The position numbers and the translations under genes were made by a program. Shown in pieces: positions 27,112 to 34,916 of a stretch of DNA of 64,000 nucleotides (the first letter of the stretch is position 1; every line of letters starts with the position of its first letter). Origin of the DNA: Gottfriedia sp002574545 (GTDB lineage Bacteria; Bacillota; Bacilli; Bacillales; Bacillaceae_G). The notes beneath the pieces were generated by a model. That model was not told the DNA's origin. It ran no database searches and saw only the letters and a program-made list of their open reading frames with translations. The DNA is taken from the NCBI GenBank assembly GCA_052180195.1, contig CP197469.1; one strand, written 5' to 3'.

Positions 27112-28197
27112 ATGATTATTCAATCGATCCAAGTGCAAACGGAAGTTTTTCCATTAAAAAAGCCATTTAAAACAGCTCTTAGGACAGCTACAGAAATAGA
27201 GAATGTTTTTGTATATGTCCAGCTAGAGGATGGAATTGTCGGAGTAGGGGCTGCAGCGCCAACATTGGCGATTACAGGTGAATCAAAAGAAAGTATTGAA
27301 GCGATTTTAAAGACGGTCCTAACGCCGCTACTATTAGGAAGAGATATTCGAAATATGAATGAGCTCTCACTACTAATTGAACGCTCTTGCGTGGCAAATA
27401 CAAGTGCGAAAGCAGCTATGGAAATTGCGCTGTATGATGCGTTATGTCAACACCTTAATCTTCCACTCTATCAATATCTTGGAGGTCGAACAAACCAATT
27501 AAAAAATGATATGACCGTTAGTGTAGGAACTGTAGATGAAATGTGCGAGGAAGCTAGACAAATTATCAAGGATGGATTTTCTACTTTGAAAATTAAAGTC
27601 GGAAAAGATTGGGAAAAGGATGTTCAACGAATAATGGCGATTCGAGAAATAGTCGGTGATGATGTTGCCATTCGTGTAGATGCCAACCAAGGATGGACTC
27701 CACGACAAGCCGTTACCATTATTCAAGAATTGGAACAGCTGAATGCCAATTTAGAACTAATTGAGCAGCCGGTCCAAGCAGGAAATATCCAAGGACTGAA
27801 ATTTGTTAAGCAGAATGTCAAAACACCAATTATGGCAGATGAAAGTCTTTTTTCTCCAGAAGATGCAGTTCGTCTAATTAAAGAAGATGCAGTTGATCTT
27901 CTAAATATTAAGTTGATGAAAACTGGGGGCATTAGAAGAGCACTGCAAATTGCAGATATTGCTGAAAGAGCAAATATTCCTTGCATGATTGGAAGTATGA
28001 TGGAAACTTCTGTGTCAGTGCTAGCTGCAGCTCATATTGCTTGCGCACATCCAAATATTCAAAAAATCGATTTAGATGCTCCACTTTGGTTAAAGAGCCA
28101 AGATTTTGATGGAATTGAATTTATCGGGGATGAAGTCCATTTATCATCTCTACCTGGTTTAGGGCTTAACCGAAGATTATCAAAAAGTCTTCGTTAA
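27112..28197 (+). CDS. ykfB: L-Ala-D/L-Glu epimerase (dipeptide epimerase)
   Basis: A 361-residue enolase-superfamily enzyme of the muconate lactonising/dipeptide epimerase group. The capping domain is at about 1-120. The barrel carries the KxK motif in TLKIKVG, metal ligands in RVDANQGW, LIEQPV and MADES, and the opposite-face base in LLNIKLMKTGG. In B. subtilis YkfB epimerises L-Ala-D-Glu from murein peptides to L-Ala-L-Glu. The gene 18 bp downstream encodes a YkfC-type endopeptidase that releases this dipeptide, which makes the specificity assignment credible. The ykfA and ykfD partners are absent here. The ATG follows AGGAAAGGA. Confidence 0.85.
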   Translation: MIIQSIQVQTEVFPLKKPFKTALRTATEIENVFVYVQLEDGIVGVGAAAPTLAITGESKESIEAILKTVLTPLLLGRDIRNMNELSLLIERSCVANTSAKAAMEIALYDALCQHLNLPLYQYLGGRTNQLKNDMTVSVGTVDEMCEEARQIIKDGFSTLKIKVGKDWEKDVQRIMAIREIVGDDVAIRVDANQGWTPRQAVTIIQELEQLNANLELIEQPVQAGNIQGLKFVKQNVKTPIMADESLFSPEDAVRLIKEDAVDLLNIKLMKTGGIRRALQIADIAERANIPCMIGSMMETSVSVLAAAHIACAHPNIQKIDLDAPLWLKSQDFDGIEFIGDEVHLSSLPGLGLNRRLSKSLR

Positions 28198-28215
28198 AAT
28201 ATGGAGAGGGGTTTT

Positions 28216-29250
28216 ATGATGAAAAAGACAAAAAATTTAATTTTAAGTTTATGTGTTGCAGGTTCATTACTTCCTACAATGACAAGCCAATCTTTCGCAA
28301 ATTCGCAAGATGAACTTACTCCGGGTGAGACAGCCTATGTTGATGTGTCCGTTTCGACTCAGTGGACTACTAATGGTAGATTCCAAGTTAGAGATATTGA
28401 TGTACCATCTTTAAGCAATCCAGTAGATCCGCGTCAATGGTCAGCGAATATGGAAGATACTGAAGTTCGTCGTTGGTTAACAAGCTATCTTGAAACACAA
28501 GCAGTTTATGGCACAAAAGTAACCATTTTAGAGGAGTCAGGTGACTGGGTTAAGGTTGCTGTTGAAGGACAACCTACTCCACGTAACACACTTGGCTATC
28601 CTGGTTGGATGCCAAAAAGACAATTAACAACGGATGATCGATTAGAGAATTATAAAGATACGCCATTTGTTATGGTATCTAGTCAAACAGCATGGTTGTA
28701 TGATGGAAAAGCCCTAAATCATAAGTTTATGGAGATTAGCTTTAATACCCGCTTACCAGTAGTTAAAGACTTTGGAGATGTTGTAATGGTTGCAACACCA
28801 GATGATGGAAATAAATTTATTAAAAAAGAAGATGTGGCAGTCTATCAAAACGAAAATCAGTTTCCAAAGGCAACGCCTGAAAATTTAATTAATACGGCGA
28901 AGAAGTTCCTTGGTTTACGTTATTTATGGGCTGGTGTATCAGGATTTGGTTTTGATTGCTCAGGATTTACATATAGCTTATTTAAGTCATATGGTATAAC
29001 AATTCCACGAGATTCAGGCCCTCAATCTAAGAGTGGTATAGAAGTTAAAAAAGACGAGATTCAACCTGGAGACCTACTATTCTTTGCAAGTAACAATGGA
29101 ACAGGATCAGTTCATCATGTTGCAATGTATATCGGTGATGGTTTAATGATTCAGGCTCCAAATGCTGCTAGAAGTGTTGAAATTATTCCATTAGATACTC
29201 CTGGCTATATTGAAGAATTTTCTGGTGCTCGTCGTTATTGGGTAGAATAA
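28216..29250 (+). CDS. ykfC: Gamma-D-glutamyl-L-diamino acid endopeptidase, NlpC/P60 family
   Basis: A 344-residue protein with a signal-peptide-like start (MMKKTKNLILSLCVAGSLLP, cut after SFA), two bacterial SH3-like segments (about 30-215) and a C-terminal NlpC/P60 domain. The catalytic cysteine is C248 in FDCSGFTYSL and the histidine is probably H301 in VHHVAMYIGDG. YkfC cleaves murein tripeptides after gamma-D-Glu, handing L-Ala-D-Glu to the epimerase encoded just upstream. ATG 28216 follows GAGAGGGG with 4-nt spacing; the ATG at 28201 would sit on the ribosome site. A terminator follows at 29281. Confidence 0.85.
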   Translation: MMKKTKNLILSLCVAGSLLPTMTSQSFANSQDELTPGETAYVDVSVSTQWTTNGRFQVRDIDVPSLSNPVDPRQWSANMEDTEVRRWLTSYLETQAVYGTKVTILEESGDWVKVAVEGQPTPRNTLGYPGWMPKRQLTTDDRLENYKDTPFVMVSSQTAWLYDGKALNHKFMEISFNTRLPVVKDFGDVVMVATPDDGNKFIKKEDVAVYQNENQFPKATPENLINTAKKFLGLRYLWAGVSGFGFDCSGFTYSLFKSYGITIPRDSGPQSKSGIEVKKDEIQPGDLLFFASNNGTGSVHHVAMYIGDGLMIQAPNAARSVEIIPLDTPGYIEEFSGARRYWVE

Positions 29251-29280
29251 TTAAGTAGATAGATTGATATAGAAACGTTG

Positions 29281-29317
29281 AAAAACCATGAACAATTGAA
29301 CTTGTTCATGGTTTTTT
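29281..29317 (+). terminator. Rho-independent terminator
   Basis: AAAAACCATGAACAA (29281-29295) pairs with TTGTTCATGGTTTTT (29302-29316), a perfect 15-bp stem with a 6-nt loop. It closes ykfBC and isolates the gas-vesicle cluster. Confidence 0.88.
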
Positions 29318-29547
29318 TCTATAATACTAGATTTATTTTTCTCTGCAAATTAGTCAAAAAAACGAGGTATATATCAATTGGAAAAAATTGGAGTGTGGTT
29401 AAATTGATTCATTTTGAATAAAGTCTATCACTCTTAACTTGCTTGTCCCATAGGATAGAGGGAAAGAGATAGGATCTCTACGTGAGAAAATGCTATTTTT
29501 CATTTTCTATCATTTCTTTCTTATTTTTATTAAGAAAGGAGGGATAC

Positions 29548-29775
29548 ATGTTGGCGTCTATTCAAAAAAGTGTAGATTCTTCCAGCCTTGCTGAAGTAAT
29601 CGACCGTATTCTAGACAAAGGGGTTGTTATTGATGCATTTGTAAGGGTATCACTTGTCGGCATTGAGCTTTTAGCAATTGAAGCTCGTGTTGTCATTGCA
29701 AGTGTTGATACTTGGTTACGATATGCAGAAGCAGTAGGATTGCTGAAAGAAGAAGAAGAAGAGGAAGTTGCTTAA
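29548..29775 (+). CDS. gvpA: Gas vesicle structural protein GvpA
   Basis: The 75-residue main shell protein. The conserved core SSLAEVIDRILDKGVVIDAF, then VRVSLVGIELLAIEARVVIASVDTW split over the two amphipathic strands and helix 2, is present in full. The tail KEEEEEEVA is acidic. ATG 29548 follows AAAGGAGGG; the frame is open further up but the extra residues are unlike GvpA. Subunits assemble into the ribbed gas-filled cylinder that gives buoyancy. It leads the cluster and is separated from gvpO by a terminator-like hairpin at 29783-29815, consistent with a need for far more GvpA than accessory proteins. Confidence 0.95.
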   Translation: MLASIQKSVDSSSLAEVIDRILDKGVVIDAFVRVSLVGIELLAIEARVVIASVDTWLRYAEAVGLLKEEEEEEVA

Positions 29776-29782
29776 GCAAGTA

Positions 29783-29815
29783 GGGCCAAGGCTTTATGCT
29801 TTGGTCTCTCTTTTT
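29783..29815 (+). terminator. Intercistronic attenuator between gvpA and gvpO
   Basis: GGCCAAGGC (29784-29792) pairs with GCTTTGGTC (29798-29806), with two G-U pairs, and runs into TCTCTTTTT. It sits inside the gvp transcript, so partial termination would give abundant gvpA mRNA and less of the assembly genes. Confidence 0.6.
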
Positions 29816-29831
29816 AGATAAGGGGGCTACT

Positions 29832-30092
29832 ATGGAAATTATTAAAATACTAGAAGTAGTAAAAACTTTTTTTGGGCTGTATATTCGACCAGTTCATAAA
29901 ATTACTCACATCCATAAAACAGATAAAGGTTGGGAATTAACCGTTGAAGTAATTGAAGAAAAAGAATATATGAAAGCTCACGCTAAAGATGAGTTAGTAG
30001 GAGTTTATTCTGTTTTAATGAATGCTGAATTAGAAATTATATCATTTCAAAGAAAATCATTGCGTGCAAGAGGCGCAATTCTACATGAGTAA
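29832..30092 (+). CDS. gvpO: Gas vesicle protein GvpO
   Basis: An 86-residue accessory protein with the GvpO-domain pattern: an N-terminal helix EIIKILEVVKTFFGL, then beta strands with THIHKTDKGWELTVEVIEEK and YSVLMNAELEIISFQR. GvpO-type proteins are needed for vesicle formation, but their biochemical role is not settled. The position just ahead of gvpN corresponds to gvpR in B. megaterium. ATG 29832 follows AAGGGGG. An upstream ATG at 29796 lies within the attenuator hairpin and is unlikely. The stop is 12 bp before gvpN. Confidence 0.85.
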   Translation: MEIIKILEVVKTFFGLYIRPVHKITHIHKTDKGWELTVEVIEEKEYMKAHAKDELVGVYSVLMNAELEIISFQRKSLRARGAILHE

Positions 30093-30104
30093 GGAGGGAG
30101 AACT

Positions 30105-30989
30105 ATGGATAAAATTTTTATATCGACTCCTTATTTGAATAGCCTAACAGATCGGGTCCAGTCTTATTTGCAATCTGGGTTTTCAGTCCATCTTACAGGT
30201 CCAGCTGGTGTTGGAAAAACATCACTTGCACTTCATATTGCAAAACAAATCGGTCGACCATCATTGTTAATTCATGGGAATCATGAAATGTCTAATAAGG
30301 ATCTGCTTGGGAGTTTTAATGGCTTTACTAAGAAAAAAATAGTCGATAACTATATTCATTCCGTTTATAAAAAAGAAGAAAGCATTAAAGACACATGGGT
30401 TAACGGTCCTTTAATAGAAGCTGCGACAAAAGGCTATACATTAATATATGATGAATTCACTCGCTCTCATCCTGAAACAAACAACTTATTTTTATCAATT
30501 TTGGAAGAAAGGGTGATTCCACTATATGGGATGAAAAAGAAAGAATTTTTTTTGCCAGTCCATCCAAACTTTTCTGTTATTTTTATTAGTAATCCAGAAG
30601 AGTATGTTGGTATATTCGAAGCACAAGATGCTCTACTTGATCGTATGATTACGATTCCGATCGAAAAAATGGATTTTGAAACGGAGTGTACCATCTTATC
30701 ACAAATAACTGGTTTATCGGAAAAAGAAAGTCTTTATATTGTTAAATTAGTACAAATCATACGTCATCACTGTAGAGAAATTGAACCTCAAAGTCTTCGT
30801 ACTACTATCAAACTAGCCTCGATAGCAAAGCAAAATAATATCCCAATTACAATTTATGATCAACAGTTTCAGACTTTATGCACAGATATTTTTTGGTTTC
30901 ATCTCAAACAAGCCCAAAAAGTTCGAACATACTCACAAGCAAAACAATTCATCGTAAAATCGATCAGTTCAAAAATGGAGGGAAGTTGA
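30105..30989 (+). CDS. gvpN: Gas vesicle AAA+ ATPase GvpN
   Basis: A 294-residue MoxR-like AAA+ ATPase. Walker A is GPAGVGKTS at residues 32-40, Walker B is TLIYDEFTRS with the typical NNLFLSILEE sensor region after it, and ISNPEEYVG follows. GvpN acts in vesicle assembly and maturation and is encoded in nearly all gvp clusters. The ATG follows AAGGAGGGAG. The next gene starts one base after its stop, indicating tight coupling to gvpF. Confidence 0.93.
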   Translation: MDKIFISTPYLNSLTDRVQSYLQSGFSVHLTGPAGVGKTSLALHIAKQIGRPSLLIHGNHEMSNKDLLGSFNGFTKKKIVDNYIHSVYKKEESIKDTWVNGPLIEAATKGYTLIYDEFTRSHPETNNLFLSILEERVIPLYGMKKKEFFLPVHPNFSVIFISNPEEYVGIFEAQDALLDRMITIPIEKMDFETECTILSQITGLSEKESLYIVKLVQIIRHHCREIEPQSLRTTIKLASIAKQNNIPITIYDQQFQTLCTDIFWFHLKQAQKVRTYSQAKQFIVKSISSKMEGS

Positions 30990-30990
30990 A

Positions 30991-31743
30991 ATGAGAAAAT
31001 GGGTTTATCCATTTTGTATCATCCAAACGAATATCGATCCCGATTTTGGTTTCACAAAGTGGGAAGGAAATGATATTAAATTATATGCTATCAGATATAA
31101 AGAAATTGTGATGATTGCTGCAAATGTTCCTAACCAGGACTACCTTCCAACTCGTGCCAATTTATTTGCCCATCAAAGCGTGATTTCTTTTGTTATGCAA
31201 CAGTTTACCGTCATTCCAATAAGTTTTAATAATGTATTCTCCTCTTCAGAAGAAATTCATTTATTACTAGAAAAACTGTATGACGAACTGCAATCAATCT
31301 TTCAGAAAATAAACAATAAAATTGAGGTTGGTTTAAAAGTCATTGCACGTAAGGAATGGTTAGACGAAGAAATACAGAGAAATGGAGACATACAAAAACT
31401 TAAAGAGAAGGTAAATCAACAGAAAGAAGCAGCTTTTTACGAAAAGATTAAACTTGGAGAAAAAACAAAAGATTTTTTCTATGCTTTGCACCACAATCTA
31501 TATGAAGCGATTTTTTCACCTCTTTCTTCACTTTCAAGTGCCTCTAAATCAAACCCTCCAATATACGAAACAATGCTTCTTAATGCTGCTTTTTTAATTG
31601 ATCGCGATCAAGAAGAAGTCTTTGATGAAAAAGTTAATGAACTCTATGAATTATGGAAGGATAAAGTAGAATTCAAATACTCTGGGCCATGGCCTGCTTA
31701 TAACTTTATACAGTTAACAATAACGGCGGGAGATCGATCATGA
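30991..31743 (+). CDS. gvpF: Gas vesicle protein GvpF
   Basis: A 250-residue GvpF/GvpL-family accessory protein. The N-terminal ferredoxin-like half (KWVYPFCIIQTNIDPDF, then ARANLFAHQSVI-like TRANLFAHQSVISFVMQQFT) is followed by a helical/second alpha-beta part with FQKINNKIEVGLKVIARKEW and the C-terminal motif FKYSGPWPAYNFIQL. The final 'SGPWPxYxF' is diagnostic and also occurs in the gvpL product. These proteins interact with GvpA and may nucleate assembly. The start follows AGGGAAGTTGAA. Its TGA overlaps the gvpG ATG (ATGA). Confidence 0.9.
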   Translation: MRKWVYPFCIIQTNIDPDFGFTKWEGNDIKLYAIRYKEIVMIAANVPNQDYLPTRANLFAHQSVISFVMQQFTVIPISFNNVFSSSEEIHLLLEKLYDELQSIFQKINNKIEVGLKVIARKEWLDEEIQRNGDIQKLKEKVNQQKEAAFYEKIKLGEKTKDFFYALHHNLYEAIFSPLSSLSSASKSNPPIYETMLLNAAFLIDRDQEEVFDEKVNELYELWKDKVEFKYSGPWPAYNFIQLTITAGDRS

Positions 31744-31976
31744 TTTTTAAAGCTTTAGCCTTTCCACTAAAATCAATCATTCTATTAGGTGAAAAAATAA
31801 AGGAGGAAGCTGACCGCGTTTTATTTGACTCGAAATCAATTGAGCAACAATTGATCCGTCTACAAATGATGTACGAATTAGGTGAAATCTCGCAGGACAT
31901 TTATGAACAACAAGAAGAGGAATTACTTTTACGGTATAAGATCGCAAAAATGAAAGAACGGGAGGCAGGCAATTGA
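31740..31976 (+). CDS. gvpG: Gas vesicle protein GvpG
   Basis: A 78-residue, highly charged alpha-helical protein of the GvpG family: a short hydrophobic start (MIFKALAFPLKSIILLGEKI) and a long amphipathic helix with LIRLQMMYELGEISQDIYEQ. Length and the order F-G-L are as in B. megaterium. It starts in an ATGA overlap with gvpF and ends in a TTGA overlap with gvpL, so all three are translated in series. Confidence 0.9.
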   Translation: MIFKALAFPLKSIILLGEKIKEEADRVLFDSKSIEQQLIRLQMMYELGEISQDIYEQQEEELLLRYKIAKMKEREAGN

Positions 31977-32779
31977 GCATTTATTTATATGGTTTGTTAC
32001 CGACAAATGAACTAGAATATTCACCCTTTTATGCAGTAAAGGGGATTGATCGTAACAAAACTTGTTATGAAAATGTAGAAAAAGTAACCGCCGTTTTTTG
32101 TTATTTAAGAGAAGAAGAATTTGACGAATCTGTTCTAAAAGAGAAGATGGACAATCCAAAATGGGTACACAAGCATGCAGTTCATCATCATGAAATAATC
32201 GTGACTTATTCAAAAAACTACTTATTTCTTCCTTCTAAGTTTTGTACGATCTATTCAAGTATAGAAAAATTAAGAGAGGATTTGTTGAATGAACAGGACA
32301 ACATCGTTTCCCTTTTTGAACAATTAAAGGAAAAAGAGGAATGGAATGTCAAGATGTACTATGATAAATCGAAATTTTTCAAAGTATTGGAGCGGCAAAG
32401 TAAAGCAATTCAAAATATGAGAGATGAATTGAAAGTACTATCCCCTGGAAAGCAATTCTTTATGAAGAAAAAGCAAGAACAACTACTCGAAAATGAGGCG
32501 CAAGCTGAACTACGTTTAATATCGCAAGTTCTGGAAAACACTTTAAAAAATTCAACAGTTGACAATTTACCTAGAAAAAATTGGAGCAAAAATGCAACTG
32601 GAAGAAATGTTGATATGATCTACAACAGTACGTCCCTAATTCCAAACGACAGCAGGAAGAAATTTGAACTGATAATAAAAGAATTTAGACAAAAGTATGA
32701 GGAGAAAGGAATTATTGTTGAGATTTCTGGACCATGGCCATTCTATCATTTTGCTAGTTTGGATTGTAGAAAGACATGA
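31973..32779 (+). CDS. gvpL: Gas vesicle protein GvpL
   Basis: A 268-residue GvpF/GvpL-family protein starting SIYLYGLLPTNELEY and ending in the family motif ISGPWPFYHFASL. The middle has FLPSKFCTIYSSIEKLREDL and a long charged helical segment. The start is a TTG at 31973 inside the overlapping TTGA with gvpG, with GGGAGG (31961-31966) in the usual position. Its TGA overlaps the ATG of the small gvpS gene. Confidence 0.9.
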   Translation: MSIYLYGLLPTNELEYSPFYAVKGIDRNKTCYENVEKVTAVFCYLREEEFDESVLKEKMDNPKWVHKHAVHHHEIIVTYSKNYLFLPSKFCTIYSSIEKLREDLLNEQDNIVSLFEQLKEKEEWNVKMYYDKSKFFKVLERQSKAIQNMRDELKVLSPGKQFFMKKKQEQLLENEAQAELRLISQVLENTLKNSTVDNLPRKNWSKNATGRNVDMIYNSTSLIPNDSRKKFELIIKEFRQKYEEKGIIVEISGPWPFYHFASLDCRKT

Positions 32780-32955
32780 ACAGTAGCAATGATAATATCA
32801 CATTATTAGATATTTTAGATGGCGTTTTAGATAAAGGAGTAGTTATTTCTGGTGATCTTATCCTTTCTATTGCAGATATCGATCTTGTATATGTGAATAT
32901 TCGCTTATTAGTAACTGCAGTTGAAAATATTCAAAAAAAAGGGGAATCGAAATGA
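32776..32955 (+). CDS. gvpS: Short GvpA-like protein GvpS
   Basis: A 59-residue member of the GvpA/J/S family, easily missed because of its length. It runs from the ATG at 32776, which overlaps the gvpL stop (ATGA), to a TGA at 32953-32955 that overlaps the gvpK ATG. The core ITLLDILDGVLDKGVVISGD followed by LILSIADIDLVYVNIRLLV is the same fold as GvpA and GvpJ. The position between gvpL and gvpK is that of gvpS in B. megaterium. It is probably a minor shell or nucleating component. Confidence 0.88.
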   Translation: MNSSNDNITLLDILDGVLDKGVVISGDLILSIADIDLVYVNIRLLVTAVENIQKKGESK

Positions 32956-33236
32956 CAGCGAATCATGGAATAGCCGAGCGAATTAATATGAATCCAGAAG
33001 ATGTTGAACACGGACTAGCTCAATTAGTGCTTACAATTTTGGAATTACTAAGGCAACTTGTAGAGCGGCAAGCTATTAAACGGGTAGAGGGTGGTACACT
33101 TACGGATGAACAAATTGAAAAACTTGGTACAGCTCTTTTGAACTTAGAAGAAAAAATGGAAGAATTCAAAATTATCTTTGGGCTTGAAGGGAAAGACTTA
33201 AATATCGATTTAGGACCTTTAGGCAACTTAATGTAA
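32952..33236 (+). CDS. gvpK: Gas vesicle protein GvpK
   Basis: A 94-residue helical accessory protein of the GvpK family: INMNPEDVEHGLAQLVLTIL, then ELLRQLVERQAIKRVEGG and LTDEQIEKLGTALLNLEEKM are the family's core. It overlaps gvpS by 4 nt at its start and is followed 13 bp later by gvpJ behind AAGGAAGGAG. GvpK is essential for vesicle formation in several systems; its mechanism is not established. Confidence 0.92.
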   Translation: MTANHGIAERINMNPEDVEHGLAQLVLTILELLRQLVERQAIKRVEGGTLTDEQIEKLGTALLNLEEKMEEFKIIFGLEGKDLNIDLGPLGNLM

Positions 33237-33249
33237 GGAAGGAGAAAAT

Positions 33250-33525
33250 ATGCAACATTCAGCACAATCTACTAATATTTTAGATATTTTAGAGAAGATT
33301 TTAGATAAAGGAATTGTCATCGCGGGAGATATTAAAATCGCCTTGGCAGATGTTGAATTACTAACAATTAAGATTCGACTTGTTGTTGCCTCAATTGATA
33401 AAGCAATGGAGATTGGGTTAAATTGGTGGCAAGATGATCCGTATTTCAATTCAAGTGTAAAAGGTAAGCTTTTGCATGATCGAATTAATCGGATAGAAGA
33501 CAAGTTAGGGATAAAAGAAGAGTAG
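33250..33525 (+). CDS. gvpJ: Gas vesicle protein GvpJ
   Basis: A 91-residue GvpA-like protein: NILDILEKILDKGIVIAGDI, then KIALADVELLTIKIRLVVAS, with a longer C-terminal tail (DPYFNSSVKGKLLHDRINRI) than GvpA. GvpJ is a minor shell/tip protein. It is the last recognisable gvp gene; gvpT, gvpU, gvpP and gvpQ of the B. megaterium cluster are not found downstream or upstream. Confidence 0.92.
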   Translation: MQHSAQSTNILDILEKILDKGIVIAGDIKIALADVELLTIKIRLVVASIDKAMEIGLNWWQDDPYFNSSVKGKLLHDRINRIEDKLGIKEE

Positions 33526-33691
33526 CATATGGTCAAAAATCTTCATCTTTTTGTTAAAAGATTTACTTCCTATAACGCAGTAACCCTATTAGGTTGCTGC
33601 AGTACATAAAAGAAAAATAGAGTTTACCATCAACACATAATACTACATGTTTACTCCCATATTTTCTCATTAAATTCTTCTTCTCAAAAAG

Positions 33692-33729
33692 AATACACCT
33701 ATTATATTACTATGCGTAATAGGTGTATT
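33692..33729. terminator. Bidirectional terminator between gvp and ger operons
   Basis: AATACACCTATTA (33692-33704) pairs perfectly with TAATAGGTGTATT (33717-33729). It lies between convergent gvpJ and gerC. A weaker hairpin without a T run lies at 33578-33601. Confidence 0.75.
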
Positions 33730-33773
33730 TCTATTTGACCCATATATGATTAGTTTATGTTAGAAATTCATTA

Positions 33774-34916
33774 CTATTTATTTATAATCTCAATATCAAA
33801 TTTCGGTTCAATCTGCATTCGTGGATAATCTTTTCTCCAATTTAAAGACTTCCAAACTTTTGGATGGTAAGCCTTTAGTTCTTGCCCAATGCTAAGAACG
33901 TCGGAGTTTGCAGATTGCATAACATTAATAGCTGCTAATGCGTTTTCTTCAAAATACTTTCTGATTTCTTTTTCGATTCGGCCATAATCGGGCTTTAACT
34001 TATGACCTTCATTGCCAAGTTCGAATGTACTAACTTGCAATTTTACATTAATATTGATATTCGGTAATTTATTTGATCCTTTGGAGACAGATAGTTTTGA
34101 AGTATTTCTTTTGACCGTAAAACCGAAATTATTGTTATTCGCAGTATCAGAATTAGATTTTTCATCATTTTTTTTATTTAGATTTCCAGTAAACCTTCCC
34201 CAGTGTCCAGTAAATCTATTTCTACCTCTGCTTTCCCCTTTCATTAACATCAACAGTTTGATTTGGTCTTTATCAAGTTTTTTTCCTGTAGATGTACCAT
34301 TACGGTATAACAATGCGCCGCTTAATTCTAAGGTTGAATTTTTTGTTTTTAATATAGGTAATGCTAGGTCAGTTAATGGTTCATCCCTTGATTGAATAAA
34401 ATTCATCATTGAAACAGTTGGTATCGTTCTATTCTTCTCCATAGAGAGTATAAATTCATTCAATTCTTTTGTTTGATCATTTTTTGAATTCATAGCGGTT
34501 TCAAATACTTTAGAAAGATCCCCTTCAAGAACAACTAAAGGGGCGTTAATAGATGAATAAGGAGCATTAAGTAAAAAATCAAGCTCTGAAATTGGATCTT
34601 TTGTTGCAAATCTTTCGCTTATTAAATATACTCTTGTACTAATTCCAATAAAAGGAGATTGTTCTGAAAATTCCCATTGTCCAATTGCTTCGGCTAAAGA
34701 TGCTCCTTTAAGTTCCTTCATCTCTGAAGTTACTTCTCCATTTCCTTGACCCGTTGCTTTTAGCTTTGTTATAAGAAAAAACGCATCGATTTCACCATTT
34801 TTTTCGTCGATGTCAAACCCGTTTACATCAACTAAATGTAGTTTTTTTAAGTCCAAACGATCCCAGCATCCAGTCAAAAGTGGCAATAATAGGAGTAATA
34901 AGAAGGCTTTTTTCAT
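33774..34916 (-). CDS. Germinant receptor C subunit, Ger(x)C family lipoprotein
   Basis: A 380-residue lipoprotein. The signal peptide MKKAFLLLLLLPLLTGCW has the lipid-modified cysteine at residue 17, followed by the family's DRLDLKKLHLVDVNGFDIDE. Conserved later features include SPFIGISTRVYLISERF and the C-terminal LSIGQELKAYHPKVWKSLNW. It is the third gene of an A-B-C operon and starts in an ATGA overlap with the B-subunit gene. C subunits sit on the outer face of the spore inner membrane and are required for receptor function. The nutrient sensed cannot be deduced. Confidence 0.9.
   Translation of the reverse strand: MKKAFLLLLLLPLLTGCWDRLDLKKLHLVDVNGFDIDEKNGEIDAFFLITKLKATGQGNGEVTSEMKELKGASLAEAIGQWEFSEQSPFIGISTRVYLISERFATKDPISELDFLLNAPYSSINAPLVVLEGDLSKVFETAMNSKNDQTKELNEFILSMEKNRTIPTVSMMNFIQSRDEPLTDLALPILKTKNSTLELSGALLYRNGTSTGKKLDKDQIKLLMLMKGESRGRNRFTGHWGRFTGNLNKKNDEKSNSDTANNNNFGFTVKRNTSKLSVSKGSNKLPNININVKLQVSTFELGNEGHKLKPDYGRIEKEIRKYFEENALAAINVMQSANSDVLSIGQELKAYHPKVWKSLNWRKDYPRMQIEPKFDIEIINK

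Noticed and set aside
33532..33609. Short ORF after gvpJ as a possible gvpT/gvpU remnant
   Set aside because: Only about 25 codons, no similarity to known Gvp proteins, weak ribosome site.
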